Made by a program: the position numbers and the translations under genes. The notes beneath the pieces were generated by a model that made no database searches, was not told where the DNA came from, and was given only the letters and a program-made list of their open reading frames with translations. DNA of 64,000 nucleotides from Sphingomonas sp. BAUL-RG-20F-R05-02 (GTDB lineage: Bacteria > Pseudomonadota > Alphaproteobacteria > Sphingomonadales > Sphingomonadaceae), in the NCBI RefSeq assembly GCF_022662305.1, contig NZ_JAKNQH010000002.1:124001-188000 (forward strand), in the 5' to 3' direction. Numbering within the stretch: position 1 is the stretch's first letter; each line of letters starts with the position of its first letter. Positions 26,121 to 34,654 of this stretch are shown in pieces.

Positions 26121-26782
26121 AGTTCGATCACCCGGTCGGGGAGTTCGTTCACGTCATCCTCCGTCTTGGGGAAGGTCTCCAACAGGATCGCGCCGATCGC
26201 CCCTACGGCGGCGACCATGCCGTCGCCAGCGCGGCCGTCGCGGACATGCGCGACGAGCGCGGCCATCGCGTCGCCCCAGCGTTCGGGCGGGACCGCGCGG
26301 TGGATCGCCGCATCTGCCACGATCTCCGCCATGCGTTCCTGCGTCGAGAGGTAGAGCAGGATACCGACGCCCGCCTGCGTGCGGTTCTCCGCGCCAATCT
26401 TGAAGCAGAGCAGCGCGCGCCGCCGCACCCGCCGCCGCCGCGTGGCGCGCGGGGTGAGCGCGGCGCGCACCGGCGCCCAGCCGACGAAGTAGCGCACGAT
26501 CAGGAACACGACCGTCTGCACGACCAGCAGCACCAGCAACGCCCGGCCGAAATCGGGTTCAGCCCAGGCATCGGCACCGATCAGCAACCAGTGCCAGCGG
26601 AACGCGGCCAGTGCGGTGACGAGCAGCATCGCCAGCACCGCGAACTGAAGCGGCACGTCGTTATACCGGTCCGATTCGCGGGCGACGATCGTGACGATCT
26701 CACCATCAGTGCCGCGCTCGGCCTCGGCGACCGCGGCGGTGATCCGGTCACGATCGGCTGGGGTAAGGGCAAAGCGCGCCAT
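26117..26782 (-). CDS. TPM-domain membrane protein
   Basis: The 221-residue product begins with a TPM-type region (LTPADRDRITAAVAEAERGTDGEIVTIVA), then two membrane segments at about residues 47-66 and 82-100, and a second conserved part with GVGILLYLSTQERMAEIVAD and GDAMAALVAHVRDGRAGDGM. TPM domains occur in thylakoid phosphatase-like and YgcG-like proteins of unclear activity. Its start overlaps the preceding TPM gene stop (TGATG; a GTG one codon earlier is also possible) and its stop overlaps the Nudix start. Three similar genes in a row with LemA form a conserved envelope-associated group. Confidence 0.82.
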   Translation of the reverse strand: MARFALTPADRDRITAAVAEAERGTDGEIVTIVARESDRYNDVPLQFAVLAMLLVTALAAFRWHWLLIGADAWAEPDFGRALLVLLVVQTVVFLIVRYFVGWAPVRAALTPRATRRRRVRRRALLCFKIGAENRTQAGVGILLYLSTQERMAEIVADAAIHRAVPPERWGDAMAALVAHVRDGRAGDGMVAAVGAIGAILLETFPKTEDDVNELPDRVIEL

Positions 26783-27669
26783 CACCAGTCTCCCGAGGCG
26801 CCACCGCCCCCGAAATCGCCACCACCGCCCGAAAAGCCGCCGCCATCACTGCCGCCGCCGCCCCAGCCGGACGATCCGCCACCCCACGATCCACCCCGAT
26901 CACGGTTCGACAGGCCATCAAGCACCGACCACAAGGCGACGTTCGCCACCGTGCTGCCGATGCCGCTTCCGCCTACGCCGCCGCCCCCGCCCGTGTAACG
27001 CTGCCCGCCGGCGCCACGCCGGAAGAACGACAGACCGACGAAGGCGACGACCAGCACGATCAGGATGACCGGCACCGCCGCGAAGCCGGCGTTGGCGTCC
27101 GGCCGACGCGCCTGCTGCTGCTGCTGCTGCTGCTGCTGCGTGGCGAGAATTTTGGCGGACCGTTGTTCGGCTGCCTCCAGCGGCAGTTTCATCTGCTCGG
27201 CGATGGCATCCGCGCCGGCAACGATGCCGCCCGCCATGTCCCCGGCCTTGAACTTGGGCAGGATCGTCTGGTTGATGATCACACTCGACAGCGCGTCGGT
27301 CATGATCGGCTCGAGCCCGCGACCGACCTCGATGCGGACCTTCCGCTCCTTGGGCGCGACGATCAGGATGATGCCGTTATTCGCGCCCGCCTGCCCGATC
27401 TTCCACGCGCGGCCGAGCTTGTAGCCATATTCCTCGATCGGAAAGCCTTGCAGATCGGGCAGGGTGGCGACGACGAACTGTCGCGACGACGCCTTCTCGA
27501 TCTCGGCCGAACGCGCGGTGAGTTGCGCGATCTGCGCCGCGTCGAGCAGATGCGCGTCATCCACCACACGCCCGGTAAGGGGGGGAAACGTCTGTGCCGT
27601 CGCCGGCGCGGCCACCAGCAGCGCGGCGAGCAGCAGGAACATCCACCGAAGCAGCGGCATCGGCCGCAT
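26782..27669 (-). CDS. TPM-domain protein, YgcG-like, with polyQ and Gly-rich tail
   Basis: The 295-residue product has an N-terminal signal segment (LLRWMFLLLAALLVAAPATAQ), an exported TPM domain with FPPLTGRVVDDAHLLDA, ARAWKIGQ-type sequence read here as LGRAWKIGQAGANNGIILIVAP and VRIEVGRGLEPIMTD, then a transmembrane helix at about residues 206-224. A run of nine Gln sits near residue 180, encoded by nine tandem CAG (27112-27138). The last 70 residues are Gly-rich with many GGGGSGG-type blocks, as in YgcG proteins. It lies between LemA and a second TPM gene, and these partners commonly occur together. Biochemical activity is unknown. Confidence 0.87.
   Translation of the reverse strand: MRPMPLLRWMFLLLAALLVAAPATAQTFPPLTGRVVDDAHLLDAAQIAQLTARSAEIEKASSRQFVVATLPDLQGFPIEEYGYKLGRAWKIGQAGANNGIILIVAPKERKVRIEVGRGLEPIMTDALSSVIINQTILPKFKAGDMAGGIVAGADAIAEQMKLPLEAAEQRSAKILATQQQQQQQQQARRPDANAGFAAVPVILIVLVVAFVGLSFFRRGAGGQRYTGGGGGVGGSGIGSTVANVALWSVLDGLSNRDRGGSWGGGSSGWGGGGSDGGGFSGGGGDFGGGGASGDW
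27112..27138. repeat. Nine-copy CTG/CAG trinucleotide repeat
   Basis: Nine perfect CTG triplets on the plus strand encode nine Gln in the TPM protein. Changes in copy number would stay in frame and only alter the length of a linker. Confidence 0.9.
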
Positions 27670-27674
27670 CCGGC

Positions 27675-28259
27675 TCAGTTACCGTTCCCGAAATCGACCT
27701 TTGGCGCGGTCTCGGCGGCGGGCGTCGTCGCCTTGAACGGCACCATCGGCTTGGCGCCGTAGAAGATCTTGGCGCCGATCGCGTCGGGGAAGGTGCGGAT
27801 GGTGACGTTATACGCCTGCACGGCGGTGTTATAATCCGACCGCGCGATCGTGATGCGGTTCTCGGTACCCTCGAGCTGGCTCATCAGCGTGGTGTAGTTG
27901 CCCTGCGATTTCAGGTCTGGATACGCCTCCTGCAAGCGTTGCAGCGACAGGCCGAGCGCACCCTGCACCTGCGCGAACTGCTGAACCTTGGCGGGATCCT
28001 TCAGGTCGTCGCCCGACACCTTGACCGTGTTGGCGGCGGCGCGCGCCTGCGTCACCTCGACCAGGATCGATTTCTCCTGCGCGCCGGCCGCCTTCACGGT
28101 GGCGACGAGGTTCGGGATGAGATCGGAGCGGCGCTGGTACTGGTTCTCGACCTCGCCCCACTTCGCCTTGGCATTCTCCTCGGCGGTCGGCACGGAGTTC
28201 AGCCCGCAGGCGGACAGCATCGCGACGGCGGCGATCGTGAACACGGCACGAAACTTCAT
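27675..28259 (-). CDS. lemA: LemA family lipoprotein
   Basis: The 194-residue product starts with a lipoprotein signal ending in the lipobox LSAC (Cys at residue 18), so it is probably anchored in the outer leaflet of the inner membrane or the outer membrane. The LemA core follows: AKWGEVENQYQRRSDLIPNL, VEVTQARAAANTV, ENRITIARSDYNTAVQAYN and FPDAIGAKIFYGAKPM. LemA proteins form long helical bundles with an unclear function. The gene opens the LemA-TPM-TPM-Nudix operon on the minus strand and is five bases from the next gene. It is divergent from mscL. Confidence 0.93.
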   Translation of the reverse strand: MKFRAVFTIAAVAMLSACGLNSVPTAEENAKAKWGEVENQYQRRSDLIPNLVATVKAAGAQEKSILVEVTQARAAANTVKVSGDDLKDPAKVQQFAQVQGALGLSLQRLQEAYPDLKSQGNYTTLMSQLEGTENRITIARSDYNTAVQAYNVTIRTFPDAIGAKIFYGAKPMVPFKATTPAAETAPKVDFGNGN

Positions 28260-28344
28260 CGATTAACTTCCCTCAAGTCTTGGCGGCACCGTCTTACCCG
28301 GATAGCATCGTCGCGCGGAAGCAAAATCGCATGGGGAAGCTGCT

Positions 28345-28785
28345 GTGATCCAGGAATTCAAGGCGTTCATCGCGCGCGGCAACGTGCTCGATCTCGCGGT
28401 CGCCGTCATCATCGGCGCGGCGTTCGGCAAGATCGTGTCGTCGTTGACTGACGATATCATCATGCCGGTGATCGGCCTCATCACCGGCGGCCTGGATTTT
28501 TCCAGCCATTTCATCGTTCTCGGCAAGGTGCCCGAGGCGCTGGCGGGATCGTCCGACTATGCCGCGTTGAAAAAGGCCGGCGTGGCGGTGTTCGGCTACG
28601 GCGCGTTCATCACCGCCGCGGTCAACTTCCTGATCCTGGCGTTCATCATCTTCTTGCTGGTGCGCGCCGTGCACCGGCTGACGGTCAAGCCCGAGGTACC
28701 CGCAGCCGTCGCGCCGCCGGAGCCGGCAGACATCGCGCTGCTGCGCGAGATCCGCGACGAACTGAAGAACCGCCCGGCGGTCTGA
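28345..28785 (+). CDS. mscL: Large-conductance mechanosensitive channel MscL
   Basis: MscL is the pentameric inner-membrane channel that opens under hypoosmotic stress. The 146-residue product has the family N-terminus [20 protein letters not shown], first membrane helix [21 protein letters not shown], a periplasmic loop and the second helix [16 protein letters not shown], and ends with a cytoplasmic helix, [11 protein letters not shown]. All expected parts are present and the length is normal. It is divergent from lemA and tail-to-tail with the Rrf2 gene, with seven bases between. Confidence 0.96.
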   Translation: MIQEFKAFIARGNVLDLAVAVIIGAAFGKIVSSLTDDIIMPVIGLITGGLDFSSHFIVLGKVPEALAGSSDYAALKKAGVAVFGYGAFITAAVNFLILAFIIFLLVRAVHRLTVKPEVPAAVAPPEPADIALLREIRDELKNRPAV

Positions 28786-28792
28786 CGGCGGT

Positions 28793-29227
28793 TCAGGCGG
28801 CGGCGAGCACCTCGACCGCCGCCGCGTCGGCGAGGCTGGTGCCATCGAGGATGCGCGCGGTTTCGTCGCGCACGCGCAGCATCGCGCGACGGATCGCGCA
28901 CGCCGACTCGCTCTTGCAATCGGTGCAGGAACGATAGGCGGTGCGGCTGACGCATGGCACCAGCGCGAGCGGCCCCTCGATCACGCGGATGATTTCACCC
29001 AGCGAGATCAGGTGGGTCGGCCGCGACAGGCGGTAGCCTCCCATCTTGCCGCGATGGCTGTGCAGGAAGCCGGCTTCGCGCAGATCCGCCAGAATGAGTT
29101 CGAGGAACTTGCGCGGCACGTTCGCTTCGGTGGCGATGCGGTTCATCGGAATGGGCGCGGTATCGGCGGGAGCTTCGGCAAGGAAGATCATCGCGCGGAG
29201 CGCGTATCGGGAACGCTGCGTCAACAT
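28793..29227 (-). CDS. Rrf2-family regulator with C-terminal cysteine cluster
   Basis: The 144-residue product has the Rrf2 winged helix: LTQRSRYALRAMIFLAEAP, IATEANVPRKFLELILADLR, and HSHRGKMGGYRLSRPTHLISL as the wing. The C-terminal part contains four Cys in the spacing C-x8-C-x2-C-x5-C (around residues 92-110). This recalls the Fe-S ligands of IscR, RirA and NsrR, although these have three Cys with other spacing. It may sense iron, redox or sulfur state; no ligand is provable. It is divergent from the tmRNA gene, and their promoters share about 80 bases. Confidence 0.85.
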   Translation of the reverse strand: MLTQRSRYALRAMIFLAEAPADTAPIPMNRIATEANVPRKFLELILADLREAGFLHSHRGKMGGYRLSRPTHLISLGEIIRVIEGPLALVPCVSRTAYRSCTDCKSESACAIRRAMLRVRDETARILDGTSLADAAAVEVLAAA

Positions 29228-29274
29228 AGTTCAAGCGCTATGGGCGCCTAATGTGGCGAGCGGAAGGCGCCCCT

Positions 29275-29302
29275 TTGCAATACGTTTCGCCTGCCCTATA
29301 TG
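29275..29302 (+). promoter_or_regulatory. Candidate ssrA promoter
   Basis: TTGCAA at 29275-29280 and TATATG at 29297-29302 have 16 bases between them, a plausible sigma-70-type promoter directly before the tmRNA acceptor part. Evidence is by eye only. Confidence 0.4.
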
Positions 29303-29309
29303 GATCGTG

Positions 29310-29660
29310 CAGGCCGGTTCGTCCGGTGGCTATGGCGATAAAGTGCGGCGTGAAATAGATGCAGCGGACCCGGGGGCAGTACCCGGCGACTCCACCACAG
29401 CCTGTTCTTTCAGGACGGGCTATGACGGGGTCGAATCAGGATCGACGTGTATTGAAAGGCGCTGTTTTTGCCCGGGCTGAGTAACCCGTTCAAGGCTCAA
29501 AACCACAAGTGCTAACGATAACGAAGCACTCGCGATTGCCGCGTAACTGAAAGCCTAACGGCTTAGGTTACGACGCATAAACGCGGTTCGGGCCGCACCG
29601 GGCAACAGAAGCGGACACCGGCGGTACGGGGGGCACCGAGCAACAGAAGCTCCCCACTTC
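29310..29660 (+). ncRNA. ssrA: tmRNA, circularly permuted two-piece form
   Basis: The acceptor piece comes first: its 3' end is CGACTCCACCA, with the CCA at 29395-29397, preceded by a T-arm-like CCGGG hairpin. A spacer of about 30 bases (29398-29426) follows, and then the coding piece starts with GGGGTCG at 29427. GGGGTCG pairs with CGACTCC to rebuild the tRNA-Ala-like acceptor stem, including the G3-U70 pair that specifies alanine charging. The resume codon GCT is at 29511-29513 and the frame reads ANDNEALAIAA with a TAA at 29544-29546. This is the alphaproteobacterial permuted gene; the RNA is cut in two and rescues stalled ribosomes with SmpB. The outer ends are approximate; the 3' end carries hairpins with two GCAACAGAAGC copies near 29602 and 29640. 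Confidence 0.93.
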
Positions 29661-29852
29661 CTCTTCTATGCATTCCGGACGGCGGACCACTGGTCGCCAC
29701 CGTTGTCCGTGCGCCGGGAGAACGCGCCTATACCCGGTAACGACCGGCGCTCCGTCAGGCGGGCTAACGTCAGGACACGCGGCATTGGTTCTGCGGCACC
29801 CCCACGCTGAACTCCGGTGTTCGCCGCAGCGATTGGAGCGGGCGGAATGGTA

Positions 29853-29872
29853 GCGGACGTGCCGCCGTCCGC
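29853..29872. repeat. Perfect hairpin between tmRNA and hemerythrin gene
   Basis: GCGGACG and CGTCCGC pair as a seven-base stem with a six-base loop. It lies 20 bases after the hemerythrin stop on the minus strand, without a T tract. It may be a transcript 3' stabiliser; I see nothing else between 29661 and 29891. Confidence 0.4.
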
Positions 29873-29891
29873 TCCGCTTCCGCCCCGACGC

Positions 29892-30377
29892 TTATTCCCG
29901 CTCGTCGCTGCTCGGCGGATTGGCCTTGGCCTCCGCGCTTTCGATCGGCTTACGCTCCTCGTACACCTCGGCGAGGTGGGCTTCGGTCTCGTCGGAGAGT
30001 TCCTCGGCAGCGGCCGGGAACATCTCCTCCTCTTCCTCGGTAATGTGGTGCTCGTATCGGCGGCGCATGTGGAAGAACTTTTCGCTCCAGGCGTCCGAGC
30101 CAAACTCAAGATCGCTCATTTCGCCGATCAGGTCGTCGACTTCCTTGTGTTCCGACACCGAATGGCGCGCATCGTCACGCAGTTCGGGATCGCCAAGCAT
30201 GGTCGCGTAGAGCGATTCTTCCTCGGCGGCGGCATGGCCCTGCAACTCGACTCGGAACGCCTCGAACAGAGACTGACGTTCCTCCGATGCGCCGGTGAGC
30301 TCACCGAGCTGCTTGAGCATGTCGCGCTGCTTGTCGTGATCGCGCTTGAGATCGAGGTAGATTTGCGCTTCGGCCAT
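29892..30377 (-). CDS. Hemerythrin HHE-domain protein
   Basis: The 161-residue product is almost entirely helical and charged. It contains the HHE pattern: LDLKRDHDKQRDML near residue 14, VELQGHAAAEEESLY near residue 45, DARHSVSEHKEVDDL near residue 72 and RRYEHHITEEEEEMFP near residue 106, supplying His and Glu for a di-iron site. Proteins of this group bind oxygen, NO or iron or serve in stress protection. The last 30 residues look disordered. The start has AGGGGACCGTT-type sequence just upstream, which is a moderate ribosome-binding site. Confidence 0.9.
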   Translation of the reverse strand: MAEAQIYLDLKRDHDKQRDMLKQLGELTGASEERQSLFEAFRVELQGHAAAEEESLYATMLGDPELRDDARHSVSEHKEVDDLIGEMSDLEFGSDAWSEKFFHMRRRYEHHITEEEEEMFPAAAEELSDETEAHLAEVYEERKPIESAEAKANPPSSDERE

Positions 30378-30437
30378 AACGGTCCCCTGTGCGTGGAGTA
30401 TCGCGGCACCAACACTCGGCGGCGTGCTAAGGTCCGC

Positions 30438-33400
30438 TCAGGCGGCGAGCAATCCGGTCGCGCCGCCAAGATCGACCGAGACTAGGCGGCTGACGCCCTG
30501 TTCGATCATCGTCACGCCGAACAGCCGGTGCATGCGGCTCATCGTCACGGCGTTATGCGTGACGATCAGGTAACGGGTCAGCGTCTCACGCGCCATCGCG
30601 TCGAGCAAGTCGCAGAACCGTTCGATGTTGGCATCGTCGAGCGGCGCATCCACCTCGTCGAGCACGCAGATCGGCGCGGGGTTGGTGAGGAACAGGCCGA
30701 AGATCAGCGCCACCGCCGTCAACGCCTGTTCGCCGCCCGACAGCAGCGTGAGCGATTGCAGCCGCTTGCCGGGCGGCTGCGCCATGATCTCCAGCCCCGC
30801 CTCGAGCGGATCGTCCGAATCGACCAGTTCGAGATGCGCCTGCCCGCCGTTGAACAAGGTGGTGAACAGCCGCCGGAAATGCGTGTCGACCGCCTCGAAC
30901 GCAGCGAGCAGGCGCTGCCGCCCCTCGCGGTTGAGCGTGCCGATCGAGCCGCGCAGCCGGTTGACGGCGAGGCCGAGTTCCTCGCGCTCGGCGGCGTTGC
31001 CGGCGCTGGACGCTTCGAGCTCGGCGAGTTCCTGCCCGGCGACGAGGTTGACCGGGCCGATCCGCTCACGATCGATGCTGAGTTTCTCGTGAGCGGCGGA
31101 TTCTTCGGCCGGTGTTCGAACGGTGGCGCCATCGAAGCCGACCCGTTCCGGTAGCAGTACCGAGGGGCATTGGAAGCGTTCGCCGGCAAGCCGGTTCATC
31201 TCGATGCGGCGCAGTTCCTGGTTTTCGGCACGGGCGGCCGCACCGGCACGCGCCTCACGCGCTTGCGCAAGCGCCTCGGCAGCGGCGTGGGTGCGCGCTT
31301 CGGCGTCGCGCAGGGCAACCTCGGCGGCGCGTTCGGCAATTGCGGCCTCGTCCGCAGTGGCACGGGCTTGAGTATGCGCGGCTTCGGCGGCGGCGATCCC
31401 GGCGGCGAGCGCGGCGGGGCGGTCGGCCAGCGTCACCGCCTCCGCGCTCAAGTCGGACGCGCGCCGGTCCATTTCGGCGATGCGCTTGGCCGCCTCGCCC
31501 GCGCGGGAGCGCCAGCCCTTCGCCTCGGCAGTGCCGGCGGCAAGACGCTCGCGGGTATCGGCGATCGCGCGGTCGAGCCCGGCGCGTTCGGCGCGGATGG
31601 TGGCGATGGCGGCGCGTTTCGCCTCCGCGTCGGCAGAGAGCGCGGCGACGCGGGCGCGGGTTTCGCTGCCGTCGGGCAGCGCGGCGCGGGCGATGGTGGC
31701 GCGATCGACCTCGGCGGACGCCTCGGCATGTTCCCCGCGCACGCGCTCGCTCCGCGTGGCGAGATCGGCGCGTTGCGCATCGAGCCGTTCCAAGGCGGTG
31801 GCGGCGCGATCCTCGGCGCGTGCAGCGTCGCGCGCGGCGGCTTCGGATGAATCGAGCAACCGGCGGGCATCGGCGGCGGCGCGGCGCGCATCGGCGATGG
31901 TGACGTCGATGCGGCGCAGTTCGCCATCGGCGGCGTCCACCGCGCGCACCAGATCGGGCCGCAAGTCTTCGATCGCGCGCAGGCGGTTGAGCCGTGCGAG
32001 CCGCTCCGCCGCCGCCGCCCCGCCGCTGCGCGCGACATACCCGTCCCAACGGCGCAGCGCGCCCGCCAGCGTAACGATGCGCTGACCGACCGCAAGCTGC
32101 GCGCCCGCGTCCGTCTCGGCGACGAACACCTGCGCGAGCCGCCGCCCGATCGCATCGGGCGCGGCGACGTGGCCGATGAGCGGCGTCGTGCCGGATGGCG
32201 CAAGCGGATCGTCGGGCTGGATCGGCGCACCCGCCCAATGGCGCTCGGCGGTCGGGTCCAGCCCGGCTTCCAAGTCGTCGCCGAGTGCCGCCGCCAGCGC
32301 GCGTTCGTAGCCGGGCTCGGGCCGGACGCGATCGAGCAGCCGGTCGCGTCCATCGCCCCGGCGCGTCGCCTTGGTGAGCGCCGCCGCCTCGCTATCGAGT
32401 GCGGTGAGGTCGGCGTGCGCGGCGGAGCGCTGCGACTGGGCATGATCGCGTGACCCGATCGCGGCACGTTCGGTGGCATCCGCGCCGGCCAGCGCGGCCC
32501 GCGCCGCCTCGGCATGACGCAGCGCCTGTGCGCGTGCCTCGGCGGCGCGGGCGCGTTCGGCGAGCAATGGTGCGGCGTCGGCGAGTGCATTCGCCTCGGC
32601 AGACACGCGGGCGAGATCGCGCGCGGCGCGCTCGACGCGGGCGCGGCCGGCGGCAAGCGCGGCATCGGCGACGCGGACGTCGGCGATCTCGCTGGCCTGC
32701 GCGGCGAGCCCCTGCGCGAGCACGACCTCGGCATCGCGGCCTGCCCGCTCCGCCTCGGCGACCGCAGCGTCAAGTTCGGGTGCGCGCGCAGTCGCCCCGG
32801 CAAGTCGTGTGTCGAGCGCTTTAGCCTCTTCCGCCAGTCGTGCGATCGCCGCGGCGGCGTCGCTCGCCAGCGCGCCCTCCCGTGTGCGGTCGGCGGCAAG
32901 GCGGGTAGTGCTGTCGTCGAGATCCTTGATCCGGCGCAGCACGGTGGCATGATCGGCGCGCAAGCCGGCGAGGATGTGCCCCGCCTCGCTCGCCGTATCG
33001 CGCGCCGCCTGCGCGGCGGCGCGGGCCTGCGCCACGGTATCGGTCGCCTGCGCGCTATGAACAGCGGCGGCACGCTGCGCTTCGGCGGCTTCGCGCACGC
33101 GCGTTTCGCAGGCGGCGGCTTCGGCCTTGGCGGCATCGGATGCGGCTTGCGCGTCGCGCCAGCGTGCGAAGATCATCCGCGCTTCGGCGATGCGGATCTG
33201 ATCGGAAATGGCGCGGTACCGTTCCGCCTGCCGTGCCTGACGGCGCAGCGACGCGACACGCGCATCCTGATCGGAGATCAGTTCGTCGAGCCGGGCGAGA
33301 TTGGCTTCGGTGGCGCGCAATCGCGCCTCGGCATCCCTACGCCGGACATGCAGACCGGCGATCCCCGCCGCTTCCTCCAGCATCGCGCGGCGTTCGGCAG

Positions 33401-33851
33401 GCTTGGCGGCAATCACCGCGCTGATCCGGCCCTGGCTGACCAGCGCCGGCGAATGCGCGCCGGTGGCGGCATCGGCGAACAGCAGCGACACGTCCTTGGC
33501 GCGCACGTCGCGCCCGTCGATCCGGTAGGCGGAACCGGCGCCGCGTTCGATGCGGCGGACGATCTCGGTCTCCTGCGGGCCATCCGGGCCGTCGACCTCG
33601 GTCAACATCGACACTTCGGCGAAATCGCGCGGCGGGCGGGTGGAGGTGCCCGCGAAGATCACGTCCTCCATCCCCGCGCCACGCATCGACCGGGCAGAGG
33701 TCTCCCCCATCGTCCAGCGCAGCGCCTCGAGCAGGTTCGACTTACCGCAGCCGTTCGGGCCGACGACACCGGTCAGGCCGGGTTCAATGCGCAGATCGGC
33801 TGGATCGACGAAGCTTTTGAAGCCCGACAATCGCAGCCGTTTGATCTGCAC
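30438..33851 (-). CDS. smc: Chromosome segregation ATPase SMC
   Basis: SMC is the ATPase of the bacterial condensin that compacts and separates chromosomes. The 1137-residue product starts at a GTG with IKRLRLSGFKSFVDP, with Walker A GPNGCGKS at residues 31-38. Long Ala/Arg/Glu-rich coiled coils cover roughly residues 165-500 and 640-950, and the hinge lies around residues 510-640 (VRPEPGYERALAAALGDDLEAG). The C-terminal head has the signature LLSGGEQAL at 1036 and Walker B ICVLDEVDAP with the catalytic Glu at about 1066. The start lies 23 bases after the upstream dsbA-like gene, so the two are probably cotranscribed. Length and motifs are normal. Confidence 0.95.
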   Translation of the reverse strand: MQIKRLRLSGFKSFVDPADLRIEPGLTGVVGPNGCGKSNLLEALRWTMGETSARSMRGAGMEDVIFAGTSTRPPRDFAEVSMLTEVDGPDGPQETEIVRRIERGAGSAYRIDGRDVRAKDVSLLFADAATGAHSPALVSQGRISAVIAAKPAERRAMLEEAAGIAGLHVRRRDAEARLRATEANLARLDELISDQDARVASLRRQARQAERYRAISDQIRIAEARMIFARWRDAQAASDAAKAEAAACETRVREAAEAQRAAAVHSAQATDTVAQARAAAQAARDTASEAGHILAGLRADHATVLRRIKDLDDSTTRLAADRTREGALASDAAAAIARLAEEAKALDTRLAGATARAPELDAAVAEAERAGRDAEVVLAQGLAAQASEIADVRVADAALAAGRARVERAARDLARVSAEANALADAAPLLAERARAAEARAQALRHAEAARAALAGADATERAAIGSRDHAQSQRSAAHADLTALDSEAAALTKATRRGDGRDRLLDRVRPEPGYERALAAALGDDLEAGLDPTAERHWAGAPIQPDDPLAPSGTTPLIGHVAAPDAIGRRLAQVFVAETDAGAQLAVGQRIVTLAGALRRWDGYVARSGGAAAAERLARLNRLRAIEDLRPDLVRAVDAADGELRRIDVTIADARRAAADARRLLDSSEAAARDAARAEDRAATALERLDAQRADLATRSERVRGEHAEASAEVDRATIARAALPDGSETRARVAALSADAEAKRAAIATIRAERAGLDRAIADTRERLAAGTAEAKGWRSRAGEAAKRIAEMDRRASDLSAEAVTLADRPAALAAGIAAAEAAHTQARATADEAAIAERAAEVALRDAEARTHAAAEALAQAREARAGAAARAENQELRRIEMNRLAGERFQCPSVLLPERVGFDGATVRTPAEESAAHEKLSIDRERIGPVNLVAGQELAELEASSAGNAAEREELGLAVNRLRGSIGTLNREGRQRLLAAFEAVDTHFRRLFTTLFNGGQAHLELVDSDDPLEAGLEIMAQPPGKRLQSLTLLSGGEQALTAVALIFGLFLTNPAPICVLDEVDAPLDDANIERFCDLLDAMARETLTRYLIVTHNAVTMSRMHRLFGVTMIEQGVSRLVSVDLGGATGLLAA

Positions 33852-33874
33852 GCCCCCGCCCCCGGTCGGCCGCT

Positions 33875-34624
33875 TTACAGTGCGCCGGCAGCCTTCAGCG
33901 CGGGTTCGAGCTGTTCGTAGGCAGCGGCATTGGGCACCACCTTGCCGTTGACGATGAAGGTCGGCGTGCCGGTGATGTTGTACTTCTGGTTGGCGGTATC
34001 GGTCTGCTTGGCGATCGCCTCCAGCGCCTTGGGATCGTTGAGGCAGGCGTTGGCCTTTGCCTCGGGCACGCCGCGCTGCTTCACGAAATCGACATAGCCG
34101 TAGAAGTTGGCGAGGTAGCTGATGACCTGCGCGGGCGAAGCGTTGCTGAGCTTGGCCTGCTCGGCGGGCGAGATCTGCTCCTTGCGATAGATCAGCGTTT
34201 CCTGGTTGGCGAACATCTGGTCGAGCATCGGGAAGAACTGCGCCGGCTCGACACACTGGCCGAGCAGGATCGGGCCGAGATCGAGCTGGTTGTGGACCGG
34301 ATAATCGTGGAATTCGTAGGACAGCTTGCCCGCCGCGATCGGCCCGGCCTTCAGCTTGGGCAAGCCCTCGGCATCGAACACGCCGCAATGCGGGCAGGTG
34401 CGCGAACCATATTCGATCAGCTTCACCGGCGCATCGGGGTTGCCCATGCGGTAGCCGCCGTCGTCGGTCTTGGCGACGACATCGACCCACTTCTCGCCGG
34501 CAGGCGCCGCTTTGGCTGTGGCCGGCGCGGCGGGCGATGCGGTGTCGGTATTGGCATCGGCGGCAGGCTTGCAGGCGACGAGGGTGGTTGCCGCGAGGAT
34601 GGCGACCGCGAAACGGGTGTTCAT
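33875..34624 (-). CDS. DsbA-family thiol oxidoreductase, lipoprotein form
   Basis: The 249-residue product has a lipoprotein-type signal with LVAC (Cys 18), then a low-complexity Ala/Pro/Thr linker to about residue 42. The thioredoxin fold with a DsbA-like helical insert follows, with active site EYGSRTCPHCGVFDAEG (CPHC near residue 77) and the cis-Pro loop ITGTPTFIVNGKVV near residue 218. It should act on disulfides in the periplasm. It is the first of two tandem DsbA-like genes in transcription order after the second copy at 34655, and is followed by smc. Partner proteins are unknown. Confidence 0.88.
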   Translation of the reverse strand: MNTRFAVAILAATTLVACKPAADANTDTASPAAPATAKAAPAGEKWVDVVAKTDDGGYRMGNPDAPVKLIEYGSRTCPHCGVFDAEGLPKLKAGPIAAGKLSYEFHDYPVHNQLDLGPILLGQCVEPAQFFPMLDQMFANQETLIYRKEQISPAEQAKLSNASPAQVISYLANFYGYVDFVKQRGVPEAKANACLNDPKALEAIAKQTDTANQKYNITGTPTFIVNGKVVPNAAAYEQLEPALKAAGAL

Positions 34625-34654
34625 GGGTAGATCAGCTCCTGAGGGGTGTCGGGA

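Noticed and set aside
29661..29852. Short plus-strand frame (about 61 codons) between tmRNA and the hemerythrin gene.
   Set aside because: Composition is Arg/His-rich without codon bias and there is no ribosome-binding site.
33852..34491. Upstream extension of the smc frame into the dsbA-like gene.
   Set aside because: SMC similarity begins at the GTG at 33851 and the extension is dsbA sequence out of frame.
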